The translations under genes and the position numbers were made by a program. Positions 30,662 to 36,943 of a stretch of 48,250 bases of DNA are shown here, one piece after another. Under the pieces are notes generated by a model. The model searched no databases, had not been told where the DNA came from, and saw only the letters and a program-made list of their open reading frames with translations. Position 1 is the stretch's first letter. Every line of letters begins with the position of its first letter. Origin of the DNA: a virus; IMG/VR virus record IMGVR_UViG_3300025435_000029, positions 1 through 48,250 of that record. One strand, given 5' to 3'.

Positions 30662-31297
30662 CTATTTCAACACTGCCACCTGCATGGCTTCAGCTGCGTA
30701 GTGCTGCCAATAGTCGCCCACGGGCGGGGTGATCTGCAGCTGTTCACAGAGATCCAACACATGAACCACGTTCCATTCTGCACCATGGCGCTGAGCAGCA
30801 GCCATAATCTGGCGATTTTGATGTGCGATGTGCCATGCCATGTTGTCCAGATCTTCATACCAGTGATAGCGAGGATAGCCACAGCGAAACTCACCACACT
30901 GCACCCAGTGACCCAGACAGGCATCATCTGCCCGCTGTGTCAAAACCACTGGACAGCTGGGCCAATTGCTGCGCAAGAAATCGATCTGTGCTGTAAACAT
31001 GTGGCTTTTGATCAATCGCACACCACCCTGTGCAGTGGCAGTCCAAGGTCGGTCGAATTCTGCTTCGCACAGGCCCACACTGTGTTGATCCAGCTGATCA
31101 AACCACTGACCAAACTCCATGCCAGGACCCCAGTGTGCACCAACATGCACACAGCTCTGCACAGTGTGATGTGCACTGTGCCATTCGCGATGCGGGCTGT
31201 GATCGCCACGATCCACATCTGGGCTGTGATAGATGTTCTTGACCAAACTGCCCAGCTTGCTGCCTGGTGCACCTGTGACAAAGATGTATTTTCCCAT
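30662..31297 (-). CDS. Sulfotransferase-like P-loop protein
   Basis: 211 residues. MGKYIFVTGAPGSKLGSLVKNIYHSPDVDR begins with a P-loop-like segment; CPVVLTQRADDACLGHWVQCGEF follows, and the sequence is familiar from T4-like marine phages, where it is loosely called sulfotransferase-like. GAEWNVVHVLDLCEQL is near the end. The PAPS loop is less canonical than in the genes at 2480 and 26134, so the substrate is unsure. GAGGAG precedes ATG 31297. Confidence 0.7.
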   Translation of the reverse strand: MGKYIFVTGAPGSKLGSLVKNIYHSPDVDRGDHSPHREWHSAHHTVQSCVHVGAHWGPGMEFGQWFDQLDQHSVGLCEAEFDRPWTATAQGGVRLIKSHMFTAQIDFLRSNWPSCPVVLTQRADDACLGHWVQCGEFRCGYPRYHWYEDLDNMAWHIAHQNRQIMAAAQRHGAEWNVVHVLDLCEQLQITPPVGDYWQHYAAEAMQVAVLK

Positions 31298-31393
31298 GCA
31301 ATCTCCTCAGTGCTGTGCAAAGCATAACTCATCAAGCACAGCAATGCAATCTGATGCGCTGACACATACCAATGACGGGTAGCAGTGTCAAAA

Positions 31394-31419
31394 AGAAAGG
31401 GCAGTGGCCTGCCCTTTCT
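31394..31419 (-). terminator. Terminator after the tmRNA gene
   Basis: An 11-bp GC-rich stem (31394-31404 with 31409-31419), GCCA loop on the minus strand, followed by TTTT. It lies 41 bp after the tag stop codon, as expected for the end of a tmRNA transcript. Confidence 0.8.
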
Positions 31420-31650
31420 CTGATCCGTTATGTTGCCAAGTGGATCAAACTTCGGAATAGTCACGCTGCTAGCAGCATGTCTCCAAATGCAATGTTGTCA
31501 TTGGCATTTCTAGTGTTGAACTGATGGTGGGTCGTGTCTTACCCGATACCTAAAGTTGGCCTTCATGCTGCCAATCGATCCCTTTCGGGCCCCTAAATGG
31601 TGGACCCGGGGGTATTGAAACCCCGTCTTGTTCAGCTCATTTGCCGTCCG
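31420..31650 (-). ncRNA. ssrA: Circularly permuted (two-piece) tmRNA
   Basis: Read on the minus strand. A T-arm (GGGG...TTCAAT...CCCC, 31609-31624) is followed by CGGGTCC, A and CCA (31598-31608). Five nt later comes GGGCCCG (31592-31586), which pairs with CGGGTCC as a 7-bp acceptor stem, then GAAAGGGATCGATTGG, close to the tmRNA 5' consensus GAAAAGGATTCGAC. At 31505-31461 an open frame reads ANDNIAFGDMLLAA and a TGA, a typical tmRNA tag with an -AA end. The order of CCA before the 5' end marks a permuted gene, as in alphaproteobacteria. CAGC (5' piece) and GCTG (3' piece) can form helix P2. Outer ends and T-arm register are approximate. The function would be rescue of stalled ribosomes. Confidence 0.88.
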
Positions 31651-31884
31651 TCAAACAGTATCACTGCTATGTATATGGATTTTTGCTATTCTGTCAACCT
31701 CATGTCTGGCCGTGGCACACAGAGCACCACAGAATCCCAGACCCTGTGCTGCATTGTGATACAGTGGGGCCCAGTAGCTCCATTTGCGATTGCCACTGGC
31801 AAATTCATGACACAGTGCAGTGGTTGGTTGGCCGCAGTGGCTGCAGGCCTGTCCCTGCAGCCACTGCATGATCACAGTGTTCAC
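31651..31884 (-). CDS. Small zinc-ribbon-like protein, 77 aa
   Basis: GTG 31884 overlaps the upstream stop (GTGA); ATG 31869 is also possible. CSHCGQPTTALCHEF and GLGFCGALC carry two CxxC-like pairs that could bind zinc. It ends about where the 3' piece of the tmRNA begins, so the tmRNA may be cut from the same transcript. Function unknown. Confidence 0.55.
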   Translation of the reverse strand: MNTVIMQWLQGQACSHCGQPTTALCHEFASGNRKWSYWAPLYHNAAQGLGFCGALCATARHEVDRIAKIHIHSSDTV

Positions 31885-32216
31885 AACACCAGACTGCTGC
31901 CTGATGACGGCATCAGCAGGCCAGTGGTGTTGCTGAGATAGGTGTTTTTCACACTGTCCTCAGTGGGTGTGATGGTCAGCACGTTGTGCAGTGCAATCTT
32001 CAGCTTGGCATCAGGATGACCTGTGAGCACAAAACCCGGCATCATCTGCAGACCCACGCGATTGGTCTGCGGATCCATGCTGATCTGTACCAACAGAGGC
32101 CTGCTGATGGTGATGTGACCATCAGCAGCATCTGTGATTTTGGCTATGATTTCCTCACCGCTGCACAGTTTCAGAGTGCAGACATCGCCCACTGACCACA
32201 ACTTTTCCAATAGCAT
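31881..32216 (-). CDS. Sm/SH3-like small phage protein
   Basis: 111 residues from ATG 32216 behind GGAG. LWSVGDVCTLKLCSGEEIIAKITD is a beta-barrel start of a type that I know from T4-like phages (a VGD.V.VKL.SGEEVIAK pattern), probably an SH3- or Sm-like fold. The rest (HITISRPLLVQISM) continues as strands; the last 25 residues are Ser/Thr-rich. An RNA- or protein-binding role is inferred. Confidence 0.65.
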   Translation of the reverse strand: MLLEKLWSVGDVCTLKLCSGEEIIAKITDAADGHITISRPLLVQISMDPQTNRVGLQMMPGFVLTGHPDAKLKIALHNVLTITPTEDSVKNTYLSNTTGLLMPSSGSSLVL

Positions 32217-32270
32217 TGATTTCACTCCTGTTATTTCACAGTGTAGCCGCAGTAATGCTGTAACACAACC

Positions 32271-33227
32271 TCAGCGAGTTTTCACAATGCTGCCGTTTTG
32301 CAGATTGCCAAGTATGGGCTTGTCAAATTCTGCAGGTACTGTCCAGTGCCGGCCAATGTAGGTTATGGAGCCGAACGTGTTGAGGAAGTTGATCTGTGTG
32401 ACATCGCTGCCTTGGTTGCCACCTATGAGGTTCACTCGTCCACTTGAGGGATCTGCTCCTCTGATAAATGCCACATGGTGTCCACCAGCTCCATTGATCA
32501 CACAGACATCGTTTCTACGCCAGGTGTTGGGCTGAGTCAAAGACAGAGCCGTGGCTCCGGTTTTGGCACTCCACTGGCTGCGATAGGCATCTGCCTGCAG
32601 CGTCTGTAACGCTGCCACACCTGCTCCCTGCAGCATGGTGCCTGCAAATGCCGCACACCATGCAGTGGCATCCCCAGCACCCAGTCTCTGTGCTTCCTGC
32701 ACTCCCACACTCTTCTGATAGCATTGCAGGATGTTGGGATTGCCAGGTGTGCCTCTGCGATGCCATTTGCCAGCCAGTGCTTCTTGCAGCACTTGGTTCA
32801 GCAGATTTTCCAACCTAGCAAAGGGTGTGTCTCCAGTAGCAGTGGGTATGCCTGACAGCACATCAGGATTGCCAGCTAGATCGTTGGGATCCGAGGTGTT
32901 GGTACCTGGAGGTGATCCCTGTGCCTGTGCCGAAAGAGCTCCTTGTGGTCCTCCGCCCAGGCCCACGCTTTCCAACTGTCCGGGATTGGCATTGGCTGCT
33001 GCCACGCTGGCATTGTAGTTGTTGATCTGCTCGGGATTTCCTGCATAATTCTGCACAGGCGGTGGTGTGGGGATAGCCAGCTGGCTCAGCACGCTGTCTC
33101 CGTACACAGGCGCATTCCATGTGGCAGCCTGCACACGGTTGATGTAGACATTGGTACTGCTGTATACGTCAACCACACCTGGATAGTTGGATCGTCTCTG
33201 AGGTGCACCGTCTGGTATATAGGGCAT
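32271..33227 (-). CDS. Virion-associated cell-wall hydrolase (CHAP/P60-like)
   Basis: 318 residues from ATG 33227. The N-terminal part (YPGVVDVYSSTNVYINRVQA) looks like a phage baseplate domain; a Pro/Gly/Ala-rich linker follows. The C-terminal domain has ATAWCAAFAGTMLQGAG (Cys nucleophile), NDVCVINGAGGHHVAFIRG (His) and NLIGGNQGSDV, a CHAP/NlpC-P60-like peptidase set. It probably opens peptidoglycan during infection. It begins 4 nt after the glutaredoxin stop. Confidence 0.75.
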   Translation of the reverse strand: MPYIPDGAPQRRSNYPGVVDVYSSTNVYINRVQAATWNAPVYGDSVLSQLAIPTPPPVQNYAGNPEQINNYNASVAAANANPGQLESVGLGGGPQGALSAQAQGSPPGTNTSDPNDLAGNPDVLSGIPTATGDTPFARLENLLNQVLQEALAGKWHRRGTPGNPNILQCYQKSVGVQEAQRLGAGDATAWCAAFAGTMLQGAGVAALQTLQADAYRSQWSAKTGATALSLTQPNTWRRNDVCVINGAGGHHVAFIRGADPSSGRVNLIGGNQGSDVTQINFLNTFGSITYIGRHWTVPAEFDKPILGNLQNGSIVKTR

Positions 33228-33231
33228 GTGC

Positions 33232-33498
33232 TTACTCTGCTGACAGATGTGCGACCAAATGGTCATAGCCGCCGATGTGCGTGCCATGCAACCAGATCTG
33301 CGGCACAGTTTTGGCATCTGGATAGGCACTCAACAGCTGTTCTCGAGTGCAGAGCTGCTGATTGGGTTTGAGCTTGAGGCTCTGTGGGTCAGCCACACCT
33401 ATGATCAGTTCTTGGTACACAATGCCTCGACTATCCATCAGTGCCTTGGCGCGAGTGCAATAGGGACAGTGGGTTTTGGTATAAATCACAGCAGACAT
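33232..33498 (-). CDS. Glutaredoxin
   Basis: 88 residues. THCPYCTRAKALMDSRG has the active CPYC (Cys11, Cys14), TVPQIWLHG is the cis-Pro loop, and IGGYDHL the glutathione-binding GG. It is the hydrogen donor for ribonucleotide reductase, whose genes lie just upstream. GAGGAG precedes ATG 33498. Confidence 0.92.
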   Translation of the reverse strand: MSAVIYTKTHCPYCTRAKALMDSRGIVYQELIIGVADPQSLKLKPNQQLCTREQLLSAYPDAKTVPQIWLHGTHIGGYDHLVAHLSAE

Positions 33499-33512
33499 TT
33501 GAATTCTCCTCG

Positions 33513-34205
33513 TTACTTATTGGCATGTGACACATGACACAGCGAACCATCTGCAGTGTGACTGATCCAAACTGCATGATCTGGTATGGGCCAGCCGGCC
33601 TGCTGGTAGTGCCATGCCCAGCGTGTGACATATACCACAGTGGGATCTTGACTGCGCACCAGGCCAAGGCCGCTGTGCAACACAGCAGCACTGAAGTGCC
33701 TGTCACTCCACAGACGCTGGCTAGGTTCAGTGATCCAAGCTGTCAGCAGATGTAGGCAGCGACGTGTGATGAACCAGCTGTTGGTATCCACCATGTTGAT
33801 GCCATTGCTTTCTATGTGGTCCACGTACATCTCACGGTCATCTTCGCTGTGTATCACTCGCGTGGCTATCACAGCATCGGCACTGCTGTGATTCAGCACT
33901 GCTATCATGTGCTGCACATGATTCAGTCGCAGATAGCAGTCAGCATCCAAAAAACCCACTGCATCATAGCCTTGGCTAAATGCACTGATGGCACCCAGTG
34001 CCCGAGGCGTGGCGCCAGCATCAGCATGTGACAGGGGCAGGCAGTAGTGATCCAGATCACGATGGTTCAGCACAGGGTGCGGACTGCCATCGCTGATCAT
34101 CAGATGCCGCACGTTGCTGTGGGTCTGATCACGCACACTGTCGCAGCAGCGTCGCAACACATCAGCAGATTCTCTGTGATAGGGTGTGACTATGGCCACA
34201 CGCAT
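33513..34205 (-). CDS. Family-2-like glycosyltransferase
   Basis: 230 residues. MRVAIVTPYHRESADVLRRCCDSVRDQTH and LMISDGSPHP form the nucleotide-sugar-binding Rossmann start; VGFLDADCYL is the DxD metal motif. Family-2 enzymes transfer a sugar to a lipid, protein or base; the target is not known. The start ATG 34205 overlaps the nrdB stop by 1 nt (TGATG), so it is part of the RNR operon. Confidence 0.8.
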   Translation of the reverse strand: MRVAIVTPYHRESADVLRRCCDSVRDQTHSNVRHLMISDGSPHPVLNHRDLDHYCLPLSHADAGATPRALGAISAFSQGYDAVGFLDADCYLRLNHVQHMIAVLNHSSADAVIATRVIHSEDDREMYVDHIESNGINMVDTNSWFITRRCLHLLTAWITEPSQRLWSDRHFSAAVLHSGLGLVRSQDPTVVYVTRWAWHYQQAGWPIPDHAVWISHTADGSLCHVSHANK

Positions 34206-35305
34206 CAGAGGCTGAACCCTTTGAAGCTGTCGGTGCCAACATCCTGCTTGGTACCGCCTATGACATAGCTGCTGAGCTGGACTTCTTGAGGTGCCACCTG
34301 CACTTCTGATCCAGCAATCCATTTGTGAGTCCAGGGCAAGGGATTGGCGCCACTCTTGTATTTGGTAGGCAGACCCACTGCAGTCATGCGCTTGTGGGCA
34401 ATCCATTCCACATAATCGCACAACAGCGAATAGTTCAGCCCAATCATACTGCCATCTTTGAACAGATACTTGGCCCAGCGTTTCTCTTGGCTCACAGCAT
34501 CCTCATACATCTTCACTGCTTCGGCCTGGCATTCTTTCTCGATCTGGGCGTAGTCGGGGTCATCCCTGGGCAACAGCTTGAGTAGGGCCTGTGTGCCAGC
34601 CAAGTGCAGATTCTCATCGCGTGCGATGAACTTGATGATTTTGGCATTGCCTTCCATCTTCTTGACCTCAGCAAAAGCCCAGCTGCAGGCAAAGCTCACA
34701 TAGAATCGCACACCTTCCAGGATGTTCACGCTCATGAGACAGAGCCAGATCAACTGCTTGTGCCTGTGGGCATCGTAGTCGCTGGCACTCACCGCCAACT
34801 TGTTGTTCATGGCAATGAGTTCATCATAGACCCGGCTGATGTCACCTGCACAATCCACAATCTCAGCAATGTCCATCATCTCATCAAAGATTCGACTGGG
34901 GTTGGGATAGATGTTGCGTATGATGTGAGTGTAGCTGCGACTGTGTATGGTTTCGCTAAAGGTCCAGGTGGTGATCCAAGTCTCTAGTTCTGGTAGGCTG
35001 CACACAGGGCCAAATGCCACTGCTGGTGCACGGCCCTGCACGCTGTCCAACAGTATCTGACGTTTGAGATTGCTGGTGAAGATGTGTTGCTCATGTTCTG
35101 TGAGATCTTTGAAATCCTTGCTGTCACGGAAGATATCAACTTCCTGGGGCTGCCAAAAGAATCCCAGCTGCCGCTCTGTGAGTTTTTCAAACTGTTTGTA
35201 TTTCACAGTGTCATAGCGTTGTATATTGGCACCTCCGTTGGTGTCCAGGAAGGCCAGATGCTTGGTATGATCAGAATGATTATTGGAATCAAATACTGTG
35301 CTCAT
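34205..35305 (-). CDS. nrdB: Class Ia ribonucleotide reductase, small subunit
   Basis: 366 residues. The di-iron/tyrosyl site reads WTFSETIHSRSYTHIIRNI (Glu, His and radical Tyr), EGVRFYVSFACSWAFAE and IARDENLHL. It is close to E. coli NrdB. It supplies the tyrosyl radical for NrdA. ATG 35305 follows a weak ribosome site. It lies directly downstream of the fractured nrdA, followed by glycosyltransferase and glutaredoxin. Confidence 0.93.
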   Translation of the reverse strand: MSTVFDSNNHSDHTKHLAFLDTNGGANIQRYDTVKYKQFEKLTERQLGFFWQPQEVDIFRDSKDFKDLTEHEQHIFTSNLKRQILLDSVQGRAPAVAFGPVCSLPELETWITTWTFSETIHSRSYTHIIRNIYPNPSRIFDEMMDIAEIVDCAGDISRVYDELIAMNNKLAVSASDYDAHRHKQLIWLCLMSVNILEGVRFYVSFACSWAFAEVKKMEGNAKIIKFIARDENLHLAGTQALLKLLPRDDPDYAQIEKECQAEAVKMYEDAVSQEKRWAKYLFKDGSMIGLNYSLLCDYVEWIAHKRMTAVGLPTKYKSGANPLPWTHKWIAGSEVQVAPQEVQLSSYVIGGTKQDVGTDSFKGFSL

Positions 35306-35355
35306 TGTGTGTCTCACGGGGTTGGAGTTGATTATGCTGTGAGGTCAACTCAATG

Positions 35356-35919
35356 TCAAAGCACACAGCTGTCGCAGTCGGCTTGCGAATCTGATGACTC
35401 GTCAGATTCAGAGTCAGCAACTGCCAGATCGTCAGCATCGGCCATGAATCGTTTGATCTGTATTTCACCTTGGTTGTCTTTGGTGTTGAAATAGTACAGA
35501 GTTTTGCCACCCAGCTTGTAGTGCAACAGCAGATGCTGCAGCAACACACTCATGGGAATCTGCTCATCTGCGTAGAACTGGGGATTGTAGCTGGTGTTGA
35601 CACTGATGGCCTGATCAATGTATTTCTGCAAGACTGCAGCTATCTTGATATAGCCTTCCGGGCTGTGCTGATCCCACAGCAGCTCATAGCGCTTGCGCAA
35701 TTTGCGGTATTCTGGGACCACTTGTTTGAGTATACCATGCTTGCTTTGTTTGATGCTGACAAAACTGCGAGGCGGTTCGATACCATTGGTGGCATTGGCA
35801 ATCTGGGCAGAGGTGTTATGGCTAACACATCCATTAGATAACCGGTATGTTTCGTTTGATGTGCTAACGTCCCAGGTATGCTCAATTCCAACTGCTCGTG
35901 TAATTCTTTTAATCTTCAT
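35356..35919 (-). CDS. nrdA: Intein C-half + NrdA C-terminal part
   Basis: 187 residues. The first 35 (MKIKRITRAVGIEHTWDVST, ending CVSHN) are the C-terminal part of a split intein with blocks F and G: penultimate His, final Asn. Residue 36 is Thr, the +1 extein residue. The rest TSAQIANATNGIEPPRSF continues E. coli NrdA at its SETSSQISNATNGIEPP motif and contains KTLYYFNT, ending in DCDSC, the C-terminal redox pair. After trans-splicing the ligated NrdA would be about 779 residues, near the usual 760. The gene overlaps the homing-endonuclease stop by 11 nt. Confidence 0.93.
   Translation of the reverse strand: MKIKRITRAVGIEHTWDVSTSNETYRLSNGCVSHNTSAQIANATNGIEPPRSFVSIKQSKHGILKQVVPEYRKLRKRYELLWDQHSPEGYIKIAAVLQKYIDQAISVNTSYNPQFYADEQIPMSVLLQHLLLHYKLGGKTLYYFNTKDNQGEIQIKRFMADADDLAVADSESDESSDSQADCDSCVL
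35815..35919 (-). other. Split intein, C-terminal half
   Basis: 35-residue intein C-fragment encoded as the start of its own gene. Block F is HTWDVSTSNETYRLSNG and block G ends VSHN, followed by Thr. It has the length usual for naturally split inteins. Confidence 0.9.
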
Positions 35920-36901
35920 TGTACAATTCCTTTTCGGTTATCTCACATTTGCCTTGTTTAACCACATTTTCTTTCCACGGTATCATCCTTAAATTTCGTA
36001 TTGATCCTATTAACTCTGGAGGAACACCATTGATGTATCCCTGGCTTATAGAATAATTATGATCTAAGTGATAACCGGCGTCTACTCCTGCTAATGCTCT
36101 TTTATCATAATTTTCCAATGACAACAAGTCGTTCGCATTTGTATAGCGCCAAACTTCTTTTCGATATAGTGCATAATCCGACATGTCTTTTAATGGAACC
36201 CATAAATTTTTAGATTCAAAGGTTTTTCTAGTTTTTTCTATCCTCTTATTGAACTCGTCATCGCCTAGTGCAGATCTAGAACAATGCCCTCTTGTTGTTT
36301 TGATTTGTTGAGATATCTCGTCTGATGTCATCGGCGTTGTATTTTGCAAATGCGTTCGATAACTGTCAATTCCTATTTTTTTATCGTGTATAGCACGTAT
36401 CTGTTTTTTAGCGTAATCTAATGATTTTCCACGTTTAATATAATAGTCTATATGCAATGGACTAGTTTCGTATTGATATTGTAATGCAAGTTCTCTGGCT
36501 TCCTCGTGAATATATCCCTTACGAATATAGTATTCAACTGAAAATTTCGATTGAGATTTACCATTTTTAGCAGCTGCTTCCCAACCTTTTTTCAGAGAGT
36601 TGTTGAACCATTCCTCATATTTCATCTTACCAACATCATTTCCGTGTCGTTTAATAAAGTTATCTAATGATGTTGCCTTGTTAGCTTTATATGCCTTGAT
36701 ATATTCAATAGCAGCATCATATGAACACCCTTCCCTCACCATAATATAGTTTGGATCATAGGGGCTAGGTCTATTGTTTATTTTTTTACCCTTGTTTACG
36801 GCATTCCTAGCCTTCATCTTGGATATTATTTGCAGCGCATCTTCATACGAGCATTTGTCTCTCTTCATTATGTAACTTGGATCGTATGGGTTGGATTTCA
36901 T
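35909..36901 (-). CDS. Free-standing HNH homing endonuclease
   Basis: 330 residues, AT-rich compared with its neighbours. The C-terminal HLDHNYSISQGYING, then ELIGSIRNLRMIPWKENVVK (278-318) is an HNH-type nuclease site (His, Asp-His, Asn, Asn, Lys). The first 200 residues hold repeats of YDPxYIMxRxxCSYExAxx (residues 4-30 and 45-70) and related YYIxxG units (about 135 and 165), probably DNA-contacting modules. It lies exactly between the two intein halves, so it presumably cuts intein-less nrdA and spreads the arrangement. A GATAAATA promoter and a 10-codon leader precede it. The Vsr-like family seen in other fractured genes seems different. Confidence 0.85.
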   Translation of the reverse strand: MKSNPYDPSYIMKRDKCSYEDALQIISKMKARNAVNKGKKINNRPSPYDPNYIMVREGCSYDAAIEYIKAYKANKATSLDNFIKRHGNDVGKMKYEEWFNNSLKKGWEAAAKNGKSQSKFSVEYYIRKGYIHEEARELALQYQYETSPLHIDYYIKRGKSLDYAKKQIRAIHDKKIGIDSYRTHLQNTTPMTSDEISQQIKTTRGHCSRSALGDDEFNKRIEKTRKTFESKNLWVPLKDMSDYALYRKEVWRYTNANDLLSLENYDKRALAGVDAGYHLDHNYSISQGYINGVPPELIGSIRNLRMIPWKENVVKQGKCEITEKELYNED

Positions 36902-36930
36902 GTAAACCTCGGCATTGATGCATAGTTCAT
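36898..36930 (-). CDS. 10-codon leader ORF before the endonuclease gene
   Basis: MNYASMPRFT followed by TGA, which overlaps the endonuclease ATG as ATGA. The leader's ATG is 3 nt after the octamer GATAAATA. It could couple translation and so allow the endonuclease to be made from a leaderless transcript. Speculative. Confidence 0.35.
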   Translation of the reverse strand: MNYASMPRFT

Positions 36931-36933
36931 GAC

Positions 36934-36941
36934 TATTTATC
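36934..36941 (-). promoter_or_regulatory. Late-type promoter GATAAATA for the endonuclease
   Basis: GATAAATA lies directly after the stop of the NrdA N-part and upstream of the endonuclease. It would let the endonuclease and the NrdA C-part be transcribed apart from the N-part. Confidence 0.6.
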
Positions 36942-36943
36942 GT

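Noticed and set aside
31012-31464. A 150-codon minus-strand frame crossing the tmRNA 3' end and the terminator
   Set aside because: It overlaps a gene with known phage relatives and a hairpin terminator; base patterns are those of the RNA gene.
31598-31650. A normal tRNA ending in CCA at 31598
   Set aside because: No matching 5' acceptor, D-arm or anticodon arm upstream; the partner strand lies just downstream, as in permuted tmRNA.
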